Below, piece after piece: positions 25,007 through 34,194 of a stretch of 64,000 nucleotides of DNA (within the stretch, counting starts at the first letter, position 1; each line of letters starts with the position of its first letter). Below the pieces are notes generated by a model. That model was not told the DNA's origin, made no database searches, and worked only from the letters and a program-made list of their open reading frames with translations. Location: positions 2,108,001 to 2,172,000 of the forward strand of contig NZ_CP058670.1 in the NCBI RefSeq assembly GCF_013414345.1, given 5' to 3'. The DNA is from Microcella indica. Its GTDB lineage: Bacteria > Actinomycetota > Actinomycetes > Actinomycetales > Microbacteriaceae. The position numbers and the translations under genes are program-made.

Positions 25007-26287
25007 CTATTTGATGTACGGCTTGCCGGAGGCCGCTGGCGGGCGGGACATGCCCACGAGCCCGGCGACCGCGAAGATCGTGACGATGTACGGCAGCATG
25101 AGCATGAACTCGCTCGGCACCGGCGACCCGACGATCGAGAGCGTCGACTGCAGGTTCGTCGCGAAGCCGAACAGCAGCGCCGCGAGCGTCGCCCGAATCG
25201 GATCCCATCGACCGAAGATGACCGCCGCGAGGGCGATGAAGCCCGCACCGTTGGTCATCTCCTTGGCGAAGGAGCCGACGGCCGCGAGGGTGAAGAACGC
25301 ACCTCCACCACCGGCGATGGCACCCGCGAGGAGGACGTTCCAGAACCGCGTGGCCTTGACGTTGATGCCGACGGTGTCGGCGGCCTTCGGGTGCTCGCCC
25401 ACGGAGCGCAGGCGCAGACCCCAGCGGGTCTTGAACAGCGCGAACCACACGGTGGGCACGAGCACGAACATGATGTAGACGATGAGCGTCTGGTTGAACA
25501 GGATCGGCCCGAGCACCGGGATGTCGCTCAGCAGCGGGATCGCGACCCTCTCGAACTTGTCTGGTGAGTTGAAGAGCTCCGGGTTGTCGACCATGTACGT
25601 CGAGTAGAAGAAGCTCGTCAGACCGATGACGAGAACGTTGAGCACGACGCCGACGATCACCTGGTCGACGAGGTACTTGATGGCGAACGAGGCGAGGATG
25701 ACCGACACGAGCGCCCCGGCGATCATCGCTCCCAGCAGACCGAGCATGGGCTGCCCCGTGAGCGTGCCGATCATCGCGGCGACGAACGCGCCCGCGAGCA
25801 GCTGCGCCTCGATCGCGATATTGACGACGCCGACGCGCTCGGAGATCACGCCGCCGAGCGCTCCGAAGATGAGCGGCGTGCTCACGGTGAGCGCACCGGC
25901 GAGGAGCCCGACGAGGGGGACGGTCGCCCCTGCTGCGGCCCACGTGAGGAACCCGAGCAGGAAGACGAGCGCGAACACGGTCGTGAGCCACAGCGGTACC
26001 TTGCGGGCCGCGCGCACGAGCAGGAACGCGCCGACGGCCGCAGCCGCCATGAGGATCACCGCGACGATGCCGGTCGCATAGGAGGGCAGGATGAGCGCGG
26101 GCAACTGGATGGCGTCGCGGCCATCGCTGAGGCGGTAGGTGGTGTCGCCGCCGCGGCCGAGGCCGAGGAAGAGCGCCGCCCCGATGACGGTGAAGATCGC
26201 GAACGCGATGGGCGCCTTCCAGCTGCGCACGGTCACGGACGTGCTCTCAGCGGTCGACGGGGCGGGGGTCGTGGTCACGGCGCTCAT
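25007..26287 (-). CDS. Nucleoside ABC transporter permease (second)
   Basis: A 426-residue inner-membrane permease of the RbsC/BPD_transp_2 class, as in YufQ-type nucleoside importers. It has a hydrophilic N terminus, about ten to twelve hydrophobic helices, and the family pattern 'GVINIAIEAQLLAGAFVAAMIG' (here 'VGVVNIAIEAQLL') and 'GLRLRSVGEHPKAADTVGINV', the coupling loop. Overlaps the first permease by 4 bp. An N-terminal extension with several helices makes it longer than the usual 310-320 residues. Confidence 0.9.
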   Translation of the reverse strand: MSAVTTTPAPSTAESTSVTVRSWKAPIAFAIFTVIGAALFLGLGRGGDTTYRLSDGRDAIQLPALILPSYATGIVAVILMAAAAVGAFLLVRAARKVPLWLTTVFALVFLLGFLTWAAAGATVPLVGLLAGALTVSTPLIFGALGGVISERVGVVNIAIEAQLLAGAFVAAMIGTLTGQPMLGLLGAMIAGALVSVILASFAIKYLVDQVIVGVVLNVLVIGLTSFFYSTYMVDNPELFNSPDKFERVAIPLLSDIPVLGPILFNQTLIVYIMFVLVPTVWFALFKTRWGLRLRSVGEHPKAADTVGINVKATRFWNVLLAGAIAGGGGAFFTLAAVGSFAKEMTNGAGFIALAAVIFGRWDPIRATLAALLFGFATNLQSTLSIVGSPVPSEFMLMLPYIVTIFAVAGLVGMSRPPAASGKPYIK

Positions 26288-27657
26288 CGGGCCGCCTCCT
26301 TCGTGCGGGAGATCGACGGGACTCGCCAGCGGAACGAGGAATCCGGGGTCGGCAATCGGAAGATCGCACGCACGAGGGGCGGTGCGGCGATGAAGAGCAC
26401 GATGAACGACTGCACGACGAGGACGATGTCGACGGGAATGCCCTCGGCCGCCTGCATCGTGTAGCTGCCGGCCTTCAGAGCACCGAAGAGGATGCCCGCG
26501 AAGAACACTCCCCAGGGCTTCGAGCGGCCCAGCAGGGCGACGGTGATGGCGTCGAACCCGATGCCTGCGTCGAGGCCGGCGGCGAAGCCGCCGGTGAAGT
26601 TGCCGAGCACCTGGTAGACGCCCGCGAGGCCGACGAGGGCTCCCGCGATGAGCATGACCTTGACGTAGACGCTGCCCACGTTGATGCCGGCGACGCGCGC
26701 CGCGTGGGGGTTCTCGCCGACGGCGCGAAACTGGAAGCCCATCGCCGAGCGGTTGAGCAGGTACCAGACGTAGATCGTGGCGAGCACGACGAGGATGAAG
26801 CCCAGGTTGAGGTTGTACTGCGGCCCGAGGAGGTCGGGGAACACCGCGGTCTCGAGCATGGGGCCGCTCTTGGGGTTGTTCTGGCCGGGAGCTTGGAGCG
26901 CCCCCTCGGTACGCAGAAGGTAGGAGACGAGATAGAACGCCACGTAGTTGAGCATGATCGTGACGATCACCTCATGCGCTCCCGTGCGCGCCTTGAGCAG
27001 ACCGACGAGCCCGCCCCACAGAGCGCCGCCGATGATGCCGACCACGAGCGCCACGATGAGGTGGATCACGGGCGGCATCGGGATGTACGCGCCGACGTAG
27101 CCCGCCGCAGCCGCCGCGATGAGCATCTGGCCACGGCCACCGATGTTGAACAGGCCGACCCGGAAGGCGAGGGCGACGCCGAGGCCGGCCGCGATGAGCG
27201 GCGTGGCGTTGGCGAGCGTCTCGGTGATGGGGCGGAAGGCCGCGACGAGGTCGTCGGGGCGCAGGTAGTTGAAGATCGAGCCGCGGAAGAGCGCTGCGTA
27301 GGCTCCACCGACCGCGTCGGCGATGGCGCGCAACGTGTCGGCGGGGCGGGAGAAGAAGTAGCCGGCAGCCTCCTGCACACCCTCGTCGGTCATGACGATG
27401 AGGAGGCCGCCAAAGATGAGCGCGAGCAGGACGGCGAGGACGGAGATCGCGGCGCTGCCGCCGAAGATCTCCTTGAGGATCTGCGTGCTGCGCGGAGGCG
27501 GCGGCACGTCGCTCGCACCGTGCTGCGCGCCGGCGGCATCCGTCGTTTCCGGCGTGAGGGGCTCGGCACCGGCCGTGTCGGCCGGGTGCCCCTTCGCCGA
27601 GGGGGAGGCCGCCGCGCCGCCGAGCGCCGCGTCCTTCGGGTCGTTGGTGTTGCTCAC
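26284..27657 (-). CDS. Nucleoside ABC transporter permease (first)
   Basis: A 457-residue permease of the YufP class from a GTG overlapping the ATPase stop by 4 bp. A disordered Ala/Pro/Thr-rich N terminus of about 65 residues is followed by about ten helices. '[25 protein letters not shown]' and '[27 protein letters not shown]' are the typical core and coupling segments. Forms a heterodimeric channel with the second permease. Confidence 0.9.
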   Translation of the reverse strand: MSNTNDPKDAALGGAAASPSAKGHPADTAGAEPLTPETTDAAGAQHGASDVPPPPRSTQILKEIFGGSAAISVLAVLLALIFGGLLIVMTDEGVQEAAGYFFSRPADTLRAIADAVGGAYAALFRGSIFNYLRPDDLVAAFRPITETLANATPLIAAGLGVALAFRVGLFNIGGRGQMLIAAAAAGYVGAYIPMPPVIHLIVALVVGIIGGALWGGLVGLLKARTGAHEVIVTIMLNYVAFYLVSYLLRTEGALQAPGQNNPKSGPMLETAVFPDLLGPQYNLNLGFILVVLATIYVWYLLNRSAMGFQFRAVGENPHAARVAGINVGSVYVKVMLIAGALVGLAGVYQVLGNFTGGFAAGLDAGIGFDAITVALLGRSKPWGVFFAGILFGALKAGSYTMQAAEGIPVDIVLVVQSFIVLFIAAPPLVRAIFRLPTPDSSFRWRVPSISRTKEAAR

Positions 27658-29168
27658 GCCGCCACCTCCGCGGGGGTCTCTCCGGCCATCATGAGCCCGA
27701 GCACGTCGCGCGGGGTGTCGCCGGGAACGATGCCGATGATGCGACCGCGGTACATGACCGCGATGCGATCGGCGAGGGCCGTCACTTCGTCGAGCTCGGT
27801 CGACACGACGATGACGGGCACGCCCTCATCGCGCGTCGCGACGATGCGCTTGTGCACGAACTCGATCGAGCCGACGTCGAGCCCGCGCGTGGGCTGGGCC
27901 GCGATGAGCAGGCTGAGCTCGCGGCTGAGCTCGCGCGCCAGCACCACCTTCTGCTGATTGCCGCCCGAGAGGCTGCCAGCGGGCGAGGTGATGCCCTGCG
28001 TGCGCACGTCGAACTCTTCCACGCGCTCGGTCGCGAACTGGGCGAGGTGCGCGAGCTGTAGCGTGCCGCGCTTCACGAAGGGCGCCCCGGTCGAGCGATC
28101 GAGCATGAGGTTCTCGGCGATCGTGAACGTGCCCACGAGGCCGTCCTCGGTGCGATCCTCCGGCACGAACCCGACACCGGCGTCGAGCACGCCCCGCGTG
28201 CCGCGCTCCAGCAGCTCGGTGCCATCGAGCGTCACCGAGCCGCTCACGTGCGACTGCAGACCCATGATCGCCTCGGTGAGCTCGGTCTGCCCATTGCCCT
28301 GCACGCCGGCGATGGCGAGGATCTCGCCCTTCCGGATCGTGAACGAGACGTCGTTGACGAGGATCTGGCCGATCGAGTCGGTGACCGTGAGGCCCGACAC
28401 GATGAGAGCGTCGTCGCCGGCTTTCGCGGGTGCCTTGTCGACGGTGAGATCGACGGCGCGGCCCACCATGAGGGAGGCGAGCTCGGCGTTGGTCGCGGTC
28501 GGCTCGGCCTCGCCGACGACCTTCCCCAGCCGGATGACGGTGATGCGGTCGGCGACCTCGCGCACCTCGCGCAGCTTGTGGGTGATGAAGACGATCGAGG
28601 TGCCCTCGTCCTTGAGCTGGCGCATGATCTCCATGAGCTCGTCCGTCTCCTGCGGCGTGAGCACGGCCGTGGGCTCGTCGAAGACGAGCACGTTCGCGTT
28701 GCGGGAGAGGGCCTTGATGATCTCGACGCGCTGCTGCACGCCCACGGGGAGGTCTTCGATGCGGGCATCCGGATCGATGTCGAAGCCGAAGCGCTGCGAG
28801 ATCTCGCGCACGGTCGCGCGGGCCGCCTCGAGGTCGAGCCGACCGCCGAACTGCGTGGACTCGTGACCGAGCATGACGTTCTCGGCGACGGTGAAGACGG
28901 GGATGAGCATGAAGTGCTGGTGCACCATGCCGATGCCGGCCGCCATGGCGTCTCCCGGCCCCGAGAAGTGCTGCACCTCGTCGTCGAGGAGGATCTGCCC
29001 CTCCTCGGCCTGGTAGAGGCCGTAGAGCACGTTCATGAGGGTCGACTTGCCCGCGCCGTTCTCCCCGAGCAGGGCGTGGATCTCGCCGGGCTCGACGGTG
29101 AGGTCGATGTGGTCGTTGGCGACGAGCGCGCCGAAGCGCTTGGTGATGCCTCGCAGCTCGAGTTTCAT
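27654..29168 (-). CDS. Nucleoside ABC transporter ATP-binding protein (two NBDs)
   Basis: A 504-residue fused ATPase of the RbsA/YufO type. The N-terminal NBD has Walker A 'GENGAGKST' near residue 35, a poor signature '[12 protein letters not shown]' and Walker B '[11 protein letters not shown]'. The C-terminal NBD has a degenerate P loop '[12 protein letters not shown]', signature '[14 protein letters not shown]' and '[12 protein letters not shown]'. Unequal NBDs are normal in this family. It drives uptake through the two permeases for the BMP lipoprotein upstream. Confidence 0.93.
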   Translation of the reverse strand: MKLELRGITKRFGALVANDHIDLTVEPGEIHALLGENGAGKSTLMNVLYGLYQAEEGQILLDDEVQHFSGPGDAMAAGIGMVHQHFMLIPVFTVAENVMLGHESTQFGGRLDLEAARATVREISQRFGFDIDPDARIEDLPVGVQQRVEIIKALSRNANVLVFDEPTAVLTPQETDELMEIMRQLKDEGTSIVFITHKLREVREVADRITVIRLGKVVGEAEPTATNAELASLMVGRAVDLTVDKAPAKAGDDALIVSGLTVTDSIGQILVNDVSFTIRKGEILAIAGVQGNGQTELTEAIMGLQSHVSGSVTLDGTELLERGTRGVLDAGVGFVPEDRTEDGLVGTFTIAENLMLDRSTGAPFVKRGTLQLAHLAQFATERVEEFDVRTQGITSPAGSLSGGNQQKVVLARELSRELSLLIAAQPTRGLDVGSIEFVHKRIVATRDEGVPVIVVSTELDEVTALADRIAVMYRGRIIGIVPGDTPRDVLGLMMAGETPAEVAA

Positions 29169-29360
29169 CTCTCGGCCTTCCTGCGCCGTCGAGATGCGGC
29201 GCTGCTGTGCAACCGGTGAGGCTCGCGGGCGTCGCGCAGGGCGACGTCGGTGTGCCTGTCAGATTCCACTGTAAGGGAGCAGGGCGACACGAATCTGAGC
29301 GATTCAGTGCTCATGTGAGCGCTTCGCGCTCCGGTGATCCCGGGATGCCCGGCAACGCAT

Positions 29361-29391
29361 CGAGGGAGGCCAGCAGCGCTGACCTCCCTCG
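29361..29391 (-). terminator. Hairpin between BMP and ATPase genes
   Basis: CGAGGGAGGCCAGC pairs with GCTGACCTCCCTCG at all but one position around AGC. With the next hairpin it may stop part of the transcripts so that the binding protein is made in excess. Confidence 0.55.
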
Positions 29392-29404
29392 ATGTGACGC
29401 GACT

Positions 29405-29422
29405 GAGGGGCCGTAGCCCCTC
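29405..29422 (-). terminator. Short hairpin just past the BMP stop
   Basis: GAGGGGC-CGTA-GCCCCTC, a perfect 7-bp stem six bases downstream of the BMP coding region on the minus strand. Confidence 0.45.
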
Positions 29423-29427
29423 GCCGA

Positions 29428-30510
29428 CTACTGGCCCGGCGTGGCGGGCGAGGTGACCTCGATCGAGCCGTCGATGATGCCGGCGATGACCTCATCGATC
29501 TGACCCGAGAGCTCGGCGTCGACGAGCGACTCGAAGTCGTGGAACGACGCGAGACCGACGCCCTCGTTCTCGAGCGTCCCCACGTACGGGCTGTTCTCGA
29601 AGTCGCCGTTCGCCGCAGCGATCACGACGTCGTAGACACCCACAGCGATGTTCTTGAGCACCGAGGTGAGCAGCAGGTCGGCGACCGAGGGGTCGGAGAC
29701 GTAGACGTCGGAGTCGACACCGATCAGGGCGATGTCGCGGCCGGAGTCGCGGATCGCCTCAGCGGCGCTCTGGTAGATCGGGCCACCGACGGGCAGGAGC
29801 ACGTCGACGTTCTGGTCGATGAGACCCTGAGCCGTCGTGAGCGCCTCGGTGCCGGGGGCGAAGCCACCGGTGAAGGCACCGGTCTGAGCCTCGAAGTCCC
29901 AGCCGAGCGCCTGGACGTCGGTGCCGTTGACCTCGTTGTGGTACTCGACGCCCTGGACGAAGCCGTCCATGAAGATCGTCACCGGCGGGATCTGGATGCC
30001 GCCGAAGGTGCCGACGACGCCGGTCTCCGAGTAGCTGGCCGCCGCGTAGCCGGCGAGGAACGCCGCCTGGACGGTGTCGAACTGGATGGGCTTGACGTTG
30101 TCGCCCTCGACGAACTCGTCGATGATGGCGAAGTTGATGTCGGGGTTCGCGGCCGACGCGTTGGCCGTGGCCTCGGCGAGCAGGAAGCCGACCGTGATGA
30201 TGATGTCGCAGCCCTCGGCGACGAGGCCCTCGACGTTGGGCTCGTAGGCGTTCTCGTCAGCCGACTCGACGGCGTTGAACTCCACGCCGAGCTCGGCGGC
30301 GGCCTCCTCGAGACCGTTGAATGCCGCCTCGTTGAACGAGCGGTCGTCGAAGCCTCCGGCGTCCGACACCATGCAGGGATAGAAGTCGAGCGCCTCGGTC
30401 TCCTCGGGAGCCTCCTCCTCGGGAGCTGCCGCGCAGCCGGCGAGCACGAGCGCGCTCGCACCGAGCAGGGCGAGCCCGCTGAACGCGCGCTTACGGGTGG
30501 TGTTGATCAC
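29428..30510 (-). CDS. BMP/PnrA-family nucleoside-binding lipoprotein
   Basis: A 360-residue exported lipoprotein that captures nucleosides for the ABC importer. A basic N terminus and hydrophobic helix lead to the lipobox 'LVLAGCAA', with Cys near residue 24 lipidated. An acidic linker follows, then the PnrA-like start 'CMVSDAGGFDDRSFNEAAFNG', 'VGFLLAEATANASAANPDINFAIID' and 'VLLPVGGPIYQSAAEAI'. The GTG at 30510 was chosen because GGAGGA precedes it and gives a normal signal peptide; the longer frame to 30555 would spoil it. Confidence 0.92.
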   Translation of the reverse strand: MINTTRKRAFSGLALLGASALVLAGCAAAPEEEAPEETEALDFYPCMVSDAGGFDDRSFNEAAFNGLEEAAAELGVEFNAVESADENAYEPNVEGLVAEGCDIIITVGFLLAEATANASAANPDINFAIIDEFVEGDNVKPIQFDTVQAAFLAGYAAASYSETGVVGTFGGIQIPPVTIFMDGFVQGVEYHNEVNGTDVQALGWDFEAQTGAFTGGFAPGTEALTTAQGLIDQNVDVLLPVGGPIYQSAAEAIRDSGRDIALIGVDSDVYVSDPSVADLLLTSVLKNIAVGVYDVVIAAANGDFENSPYVGTLENEGVGLASFHDFESLVDAELSGQIDEVIAGIIDGSIEVTSPATPGQ

Positions 30511-30561
30511 TGTGTCCTCCAAAATTGCCGCCCCGCTACCGATGGCGGGACTCATGGGGCC

Positions 30562-30567
30562 ACGTTA
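30562..30567 (-). promoter_or_regulatory. Candidate -10 of the nucleoside-importer operon
   Basis: Minus-strand TAACGT would give a leader of about 44 bases before the GTG at 30510. The stretch between this operon and the manC stop (30511-30781) holds no gene. Confidence 0.4.
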
Positions 30568-30781
30568 GCGAACGGGAGGCCCGCTCAGCAGGGCCGAAGG
30601 GCCCAGGTGACCGAAGCGTTACGAATCCGCGACGAGACCGTCATGTGCCGGAAATCCGCGGGATTCCAGGGGTCCCGGTGCGCTCGTGCGTGCGCGCGTG
30701 CTCGAATGAGCAAGGCCGCGACGGTCGTCGACGCCTCGCCCGCCGACCGCGACAGCACCGCGCGTGCTAGAGGAGCGCGTG

Positions 30782-31903
30782 CTAGAGCAGGTCGTCGCGA
30801 CCGGACTGCTTGATCGCGTCGACGACCGACTTGACGCGCTGAGCGTTCTCGCGCGTGGTCACGAGCAGGGCATCCGACGTATCGACCACGACGATGTCCT
30901 GCACGCCGATGAGCGAGATGAGGCGGGAGGTGCGCGAGACGACGACGCCGCTCGAGGAGTCGGCGAGGACGCGCGCGCCCTCACCGAGGATCGCCAGATC
31001 GCCCACGCGGCCGTTCGAGAGCAGCTTGGCGAGCGAGGAAAAGTCGCCGACGTCGTCCCACGGGAAGGTGCCGCGCACGACCGCGAGCCGACCTCCCGCC
31101 GCCGCGGGCTCGGCCACGGAGTAGTCGATCGCGATCTTCAGCAGACCCGGCCAGACCGCGTCGACGACCTGCGAGCGCTCGGGGGTGTCCCACGCCGCCG
31201 CGATGCGCACGAGGCCCGTGTGCAGCTCGGGCTGCGACTGCGCGAGCTCCTCGAGCAGCCGGTCGGCGCGCGCGATGAACATGCCGCCGTTCCACAGGTA
31301 CTCCCCCGAGGCGACGTACTCGGTCGCCGTGGCGAGGTCGGGCTTCTCGACGAAGCGCGTCACGAGCTGCGCGTGCGGGGCCCCCTCGATGGCGAGCGGT
31401 TCGCCGCAGCAGATGTAGCCGAAGCCGACGGAGGGCTCCGTGGGGGTCATCCCGATCGTCGTGACGTACCCCTCCCGCGCGACGGCCACCGCCTCGCTCA
31501 CCGCGTGACGGAAGGCGACGGCATCGCCGATCACGTGATCGGCCGCGAAGGAGCCGATCACGACCTCGGGGTTGCGCCGCACGAGGATCGCCGCGGCGAG
31601 GCCGATCGCAGCCGAGGAGTCCTTCGGCTCGCTCTCGAGCACGATGTTCGCGTCCGTCAGCTCCGGCAGCTGCGCCTCCACGGCCGCGCGGTGCGCCCGA
31701 CCCGTGACGACCATGATGCCGTCGCTGCCGGTGAGCGGCAGCACGCGATTCCAGGTATCGCGCAGCAGTGTGTGGCCGCTGCCTGTCAGGTCGTGCAGAA
31801 ACTTGGGGGCCTCCGCGCGGGAGAGCGGCCACAGACGGGAGCCGACGCCGCCGGCCGGTATCACGGCGTGGAAGTCCGGAAGCGCAGTGGTAGTCGCTCG
31901 CAT
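30782..31903 (-). CDS. manC: Mannose-1-phosphate guanylyltransferase
   Basis: A 373-residue nucleotidyltransferase that makes GDP-mannose from mannose-1-phosphate and GTP, for mannolipids and glycans. The signature 'VIPAGGVGSRLWPLSRAEAPKFLHDL' is at the N terminus, with 'SFAADHVIGD', 'GYICCGEPL', 'FVEKPDLATATEYVASGEYLWNGGMF' and 'GTFPWDDVGDF' in the expected order. It lacks the extra isomerase domain of bifunctional ManC/AlgA. The ATG at 31903 is preferred over the in-frame GTG at 31912, because TAGGGT overlaps the latter. Confidence 0.92.
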   Translation of the reverse strand: MRATTTALPDFHAVIPAGGVGSRLWPLSRAEAPKFLHDLTGSGHTLLRDTWNRVLPLTGSDGIMVVTGRAHRAAVEAQLPELTDANIVLESEPKDSSAAIGLAAAILVRRNPEVVIGSFAADHVIGDAVAFRHAVSEAVAVAREGYVTTIGMTPTEPSVGFGYICCGEPLAIEGAPHAQLVTRFVEKPDLATATEYVASGEYLWNGGMFIARADRLLEELAQSQPELHTGLVRIAAAWDTPERSQVVDAVWPGLLKIAIDYSVAEPAAAGGRLAVVRGTFPWDDVGDFSSLAKLLSNGRVGDLAILGEGARVLADSSSGVVVSRTSRLISLIGVQDIVVVDTSDALLVTTRENAQRVKSVVDAIKQSGRDDLL

Positions 31904-31910
31904 GACCGTC

Positions 31911-31916
31911 ACCCTA
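31911..31916 (-). promoter_or_regulatory. -10 element of a leaderless promoter (manC)
   Basis: Minus-strand TAGGGT lies seven bases before the ATG at 31903 and overlaps the alternative GTG start. Confidence 0.5.
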
Positions 31917-31986
31917 TCGGCAACCCCCGTTCACGAGAGGGCCACCTGACGCGCGGAGCATGGCCTCAGCGAAGGCCGGTGAAGGG

Positions 31987-33147
31987 ATGCCCGACATGCG
32001 TGTAGCCGTAGTGAGCGAGAGCTTCCTGCCGACCGTGAACGGGGTCACGACCTCCGTCGCCCGCGTGCTCGAGCACCTGCAGCGCCGTGGCCACGAGGCC
32101 CTCGTCATCGCCCCCGCCGCCGGGTCCCCCAGCGAGTACGCCGGCGCACCCGTGCACGAGGTGCCCGCCGTGCTGTACCGCCGCTTCCCCGTCGGCATCC
32201 CCACCCCGCTCGTGCACCGCACCCTCGCCGACTTCGCCCCCGACGTCGTGCACGCCGCCTCCCCCTTCCTCCTCGGCGCCCACGCCATCGGGGAGGCCTC
32301 GCGCCTGGGCATCCCGAGCGTCGCCGTCTTCCAGACCGACGTCGCCGGCTACGCGCGCCGCAACCGGCTCGGCGCCGCCGAGGGCTTCGCCTGGCGCGTC
32401 GTCAACCTCGTGCACGACAAGGCCGACCTCACCCTCGCCCCCTCGAGCGCGGCCATGAGCGACCTCGCGGCAGCCGGCGTGCAGCGCCTCGCGCGGTGGG
32501 GTCGCGGCGTCGACCTCGACGGCTATCACCCGCGCACGCGGCTCGAGCCCGAGGTCGCGCAGCTGCGGCGCTCGTGGGCGCCCGGCGGCGAGACCATCGT
32601 CGGCTACGTCGGGCGACTCGCACCCGAGAAGCAGGTCGAAGCGTTCTCGGCACTGCGCGGGGTGCCGGGCATCCGGATCGTCATCGTCGGCGGCGGCCCC
32701 TCGGATTCGAGCGTGCGCCGGGCGCTCTCCCGCATGCCCGTCACCTTCACCGGGCCGCTGCATGGTAGTGAGCTCGCGCGCGCCTACGCCGCCTTCGACG
32801 TCTTCGCGCACACAGGCACCGAGGAGACGTTCGGCCAGACCATTCAAGAGGCGCAGGCGAGCGGCACCCCCGTGATCGCGCCTCGCTCCGGAGGGCCTAT
32901 CGACCTCATCGAGCACGGCGTGAGCGGCCTGCTCACCGACCCGGACGACCCCCGGACCCTCGCCCGCGCGGTGACCGCCCTGACCGCCGACCCCGGCCGC
33001 CGCGCGCGTCTCGGCGAGGCGGGGCGCCGATCGGTGCTCGGGCGCACGTGGGAGTCGCTCGGCGACCAGCTGCTGTCGCACTACGAGAGCGTCGGCGCGC
33101 GCCGCCCGGTGCTGACACGGGCACTCAGAAAAGTCGACGTAGACTGA
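31987..33147 (+). CDS. GT4-family glycosyltransferase, probably GDP-mannose-dependent
   Basis: A protein of about 386 residues of GT-B fold. The acceptor domain starts 'RVAVVSESFLPTVNGVTTSVARVLEHL', which closely follows MgtA/PimB-type mannosyltransferases; the donor domain has 'GYVGRLAPEKQVEAF', 'VIVGGGPSDSSVRRAL' and 'TGTEETFGQTIQEAQASGTPVIAP', the E-x7-E nucleotide-sugar motif. Divergent from manC, which would supply its donor. Starts at 31960, 31987 or 31996 are all possible; GAAGGG precedes the last two. It probably mannosylates a membrane lipid (inference). Confidence 0.85.
   Translation: MPDMRVAVVSESFLPTVNGVTTSVARVLEHLQRRGHEALVIAPAAGSPSEYAGAPVHEVPAVLYRRFPVGIPTPLVHRTLADFAPDVVHAASPFLLGAHAIGEASRLGIPSVAVFQTDVAGYARRNRLGAAEGFAWRVVNLVHDKADLTLAPSSAAMSDLAAAGVQRLARWGRGVDLDGYHPRTRLEPEVAQLRRSWAPGGETIVGYVGRLAPEKQVEAFSALRGVPGIRIVIVGGGPSDSSVRRALSRMPVTFTGPLHGSELARAYAAFDVFAHTGTEETFGQTIQEAQASGTPVIAPRSGGPIDLIEHGVSGLLTDPDDPRTLARAVTALTADPGRRARLGEAGRRSVLGRTWESLGDQLLSHYESVGARRPVLTRALRKVDVD
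33140..33145 (+). promoter_or_regulatory. Candidate -10 for sdhCDAB
   Basis: TAGACT at the very end of the glycosyltransferase gene would give a leader of about 100 bases before sdhC. No strong -35 seen. Confidence 0.3.
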
Positions 33148-33253
33148 CCCTTATCGGCGGCCACCAGTCGAGAAAACGGAGTCCGAAGGACCCCGCGAGC
33201 ACGTTCTGACGCGGAGCGCGCTCGTCGTCACCGTTCCCCAAGGAGGGTTTCTC

Positions 33254-33715
33254 GTGCCAGCGAAGGCAATGCCCGCAACAGAAGGGGCTGGCGCAGCAGG
33301 CAGCTCATCGGCGACCATGACCGTTCCCGCACCGCGACCGTCGGTGATCCCCGGCGGTACGCTCTACCGCGGCAACGAGGGCATGTGGTCGTGGGTGCTG
33401 CACCGCATCACGGGTGTCGCCATCTACTTCTTCCTGCTCGTCCACATCCTCGACACCGCGCTCGTGCGCGTGAGCCCCGAAGCCTACAACGCCGTCATCG
33501 GCGCCTACAAGACGCCGATCATGGGCGTCGGCGAGCTCGCGCTGGTCGGTGCGATCGTGTTCCACGCCTTCAACGGGCTGCGCATCATCCTGGTCGACTT
33601 CTGGGGGGTCGGCACGCGGCACCAGAAGGCGATGTTCTACATCGTCCTCGGCCTGTGGCTCGTGGTCATGATCGCGTTCACCCCCCGCCAGCTCATCAAC
33701 GTGTTCGGAGGCTGA
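33254..33715 (+). CDS. sdhC: Succinate dehydrogenase cytochrome b subunit
   Basis: A 153-residue membrane anchor from a GTG with an excellent AAGGAGGG ribosome site. After a Pro/Ala-rich N terminus come 'GMWSWVLHRITGVAIYFFLLVHILD' (quinone/haem region), and two more helices including 'VFHAFNGLRIILVDF'. Three helices in total, as expected for SdhC of two-anchor enzymes. First gene of sdhCDAB. Confidence 0.93.
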   Translation: MPAKAMPATEGAGAAGSSSATMTVPAPRPSVIPGGTLYRGNEGMWSWVLHRITGVAIYFFLLVHILDTALVRVSPEAYNAVIGAYKTPIMGVGELALVGAIVFHAFNGLRIILVDFWGVGTRHQKAMFYIVLGLWLVVMIAFTPRQLINVFGG

Positions 33716-33717
33716 TC

Positions 33718-34194
33718 ATGACGACCCCTGACCTGGCGAACACTGGCGCGAGCACCATCGACGCCCCCCGCAGCCCCTACGCGCGGACGAAGCGCGGCAT
33801 CAACCTTGAGAAGTGGGGCTGGATCTACATGCGCGTCTCGGGCGTCATGCTCGTAGTGCTCATCTTCGGCCACCTCTTCGTGAACCTCGTTCTCGGAACA
33901 GGCGTCAGTCAGATCGACTTCGCTTTCGTCGCCGGCAAGCTCAGCGACCCGTTCTGGATCGTCTGGGACACGCTCCTGCTGTGGCTCGCGCTGCTGCACG
34001 GCGCCAACGGCATACGCACGATCATCAACGATTACGTCTCGACACCGCGCGTGCGCGGCATCCTCATCGGGGCACTGGGAGCCTCCACGGCCGTGCTGCT
34101 CATCCTCGGCACGCTCGTCATCTACACCTTCGACCCCTGCCCAGCAGGTGCCGATCCCGCCCTCGTCGCATCCTTCTGTGGAGACCTTTCGTGA
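33718..34194 (+). CDS. sdhD: Succinate dehydrogenase membrane anchor
   Basis: A 158-residue protein starting two bases after the sdhC stop. Three hydrophobic helices are visible: '[21 protein letters not shown]' with a possible haem-ligand His, '[20 protein letters not shown]' and '[22 protein letters not shown]'. The hydrophilic N terminus is long. It pairs with SdhC to bind haem and quinone. The stop overlaps the sdhA GTG. Confidence 0.92.
   Translation: MTTPDLANTGASTIDAPRSPYARTKRGINLEKWGWIYMRVSGVMLVVLIFGHLFVNLVLGTGVSQIDFAFVAGKLSDPFWIVWDTLLLWLALLHGANGIRTIINDYVSTPRVRGILIGALGASTAVLLILGTLVIYTFDPCPAGADPALVASFCGDLS

Noticed and set aside
31904-31912. Upstream GTG start for manC
   Set aside because: It lies inside the TAGGGT -10 element, and the three extra codons add nothing to the family match.
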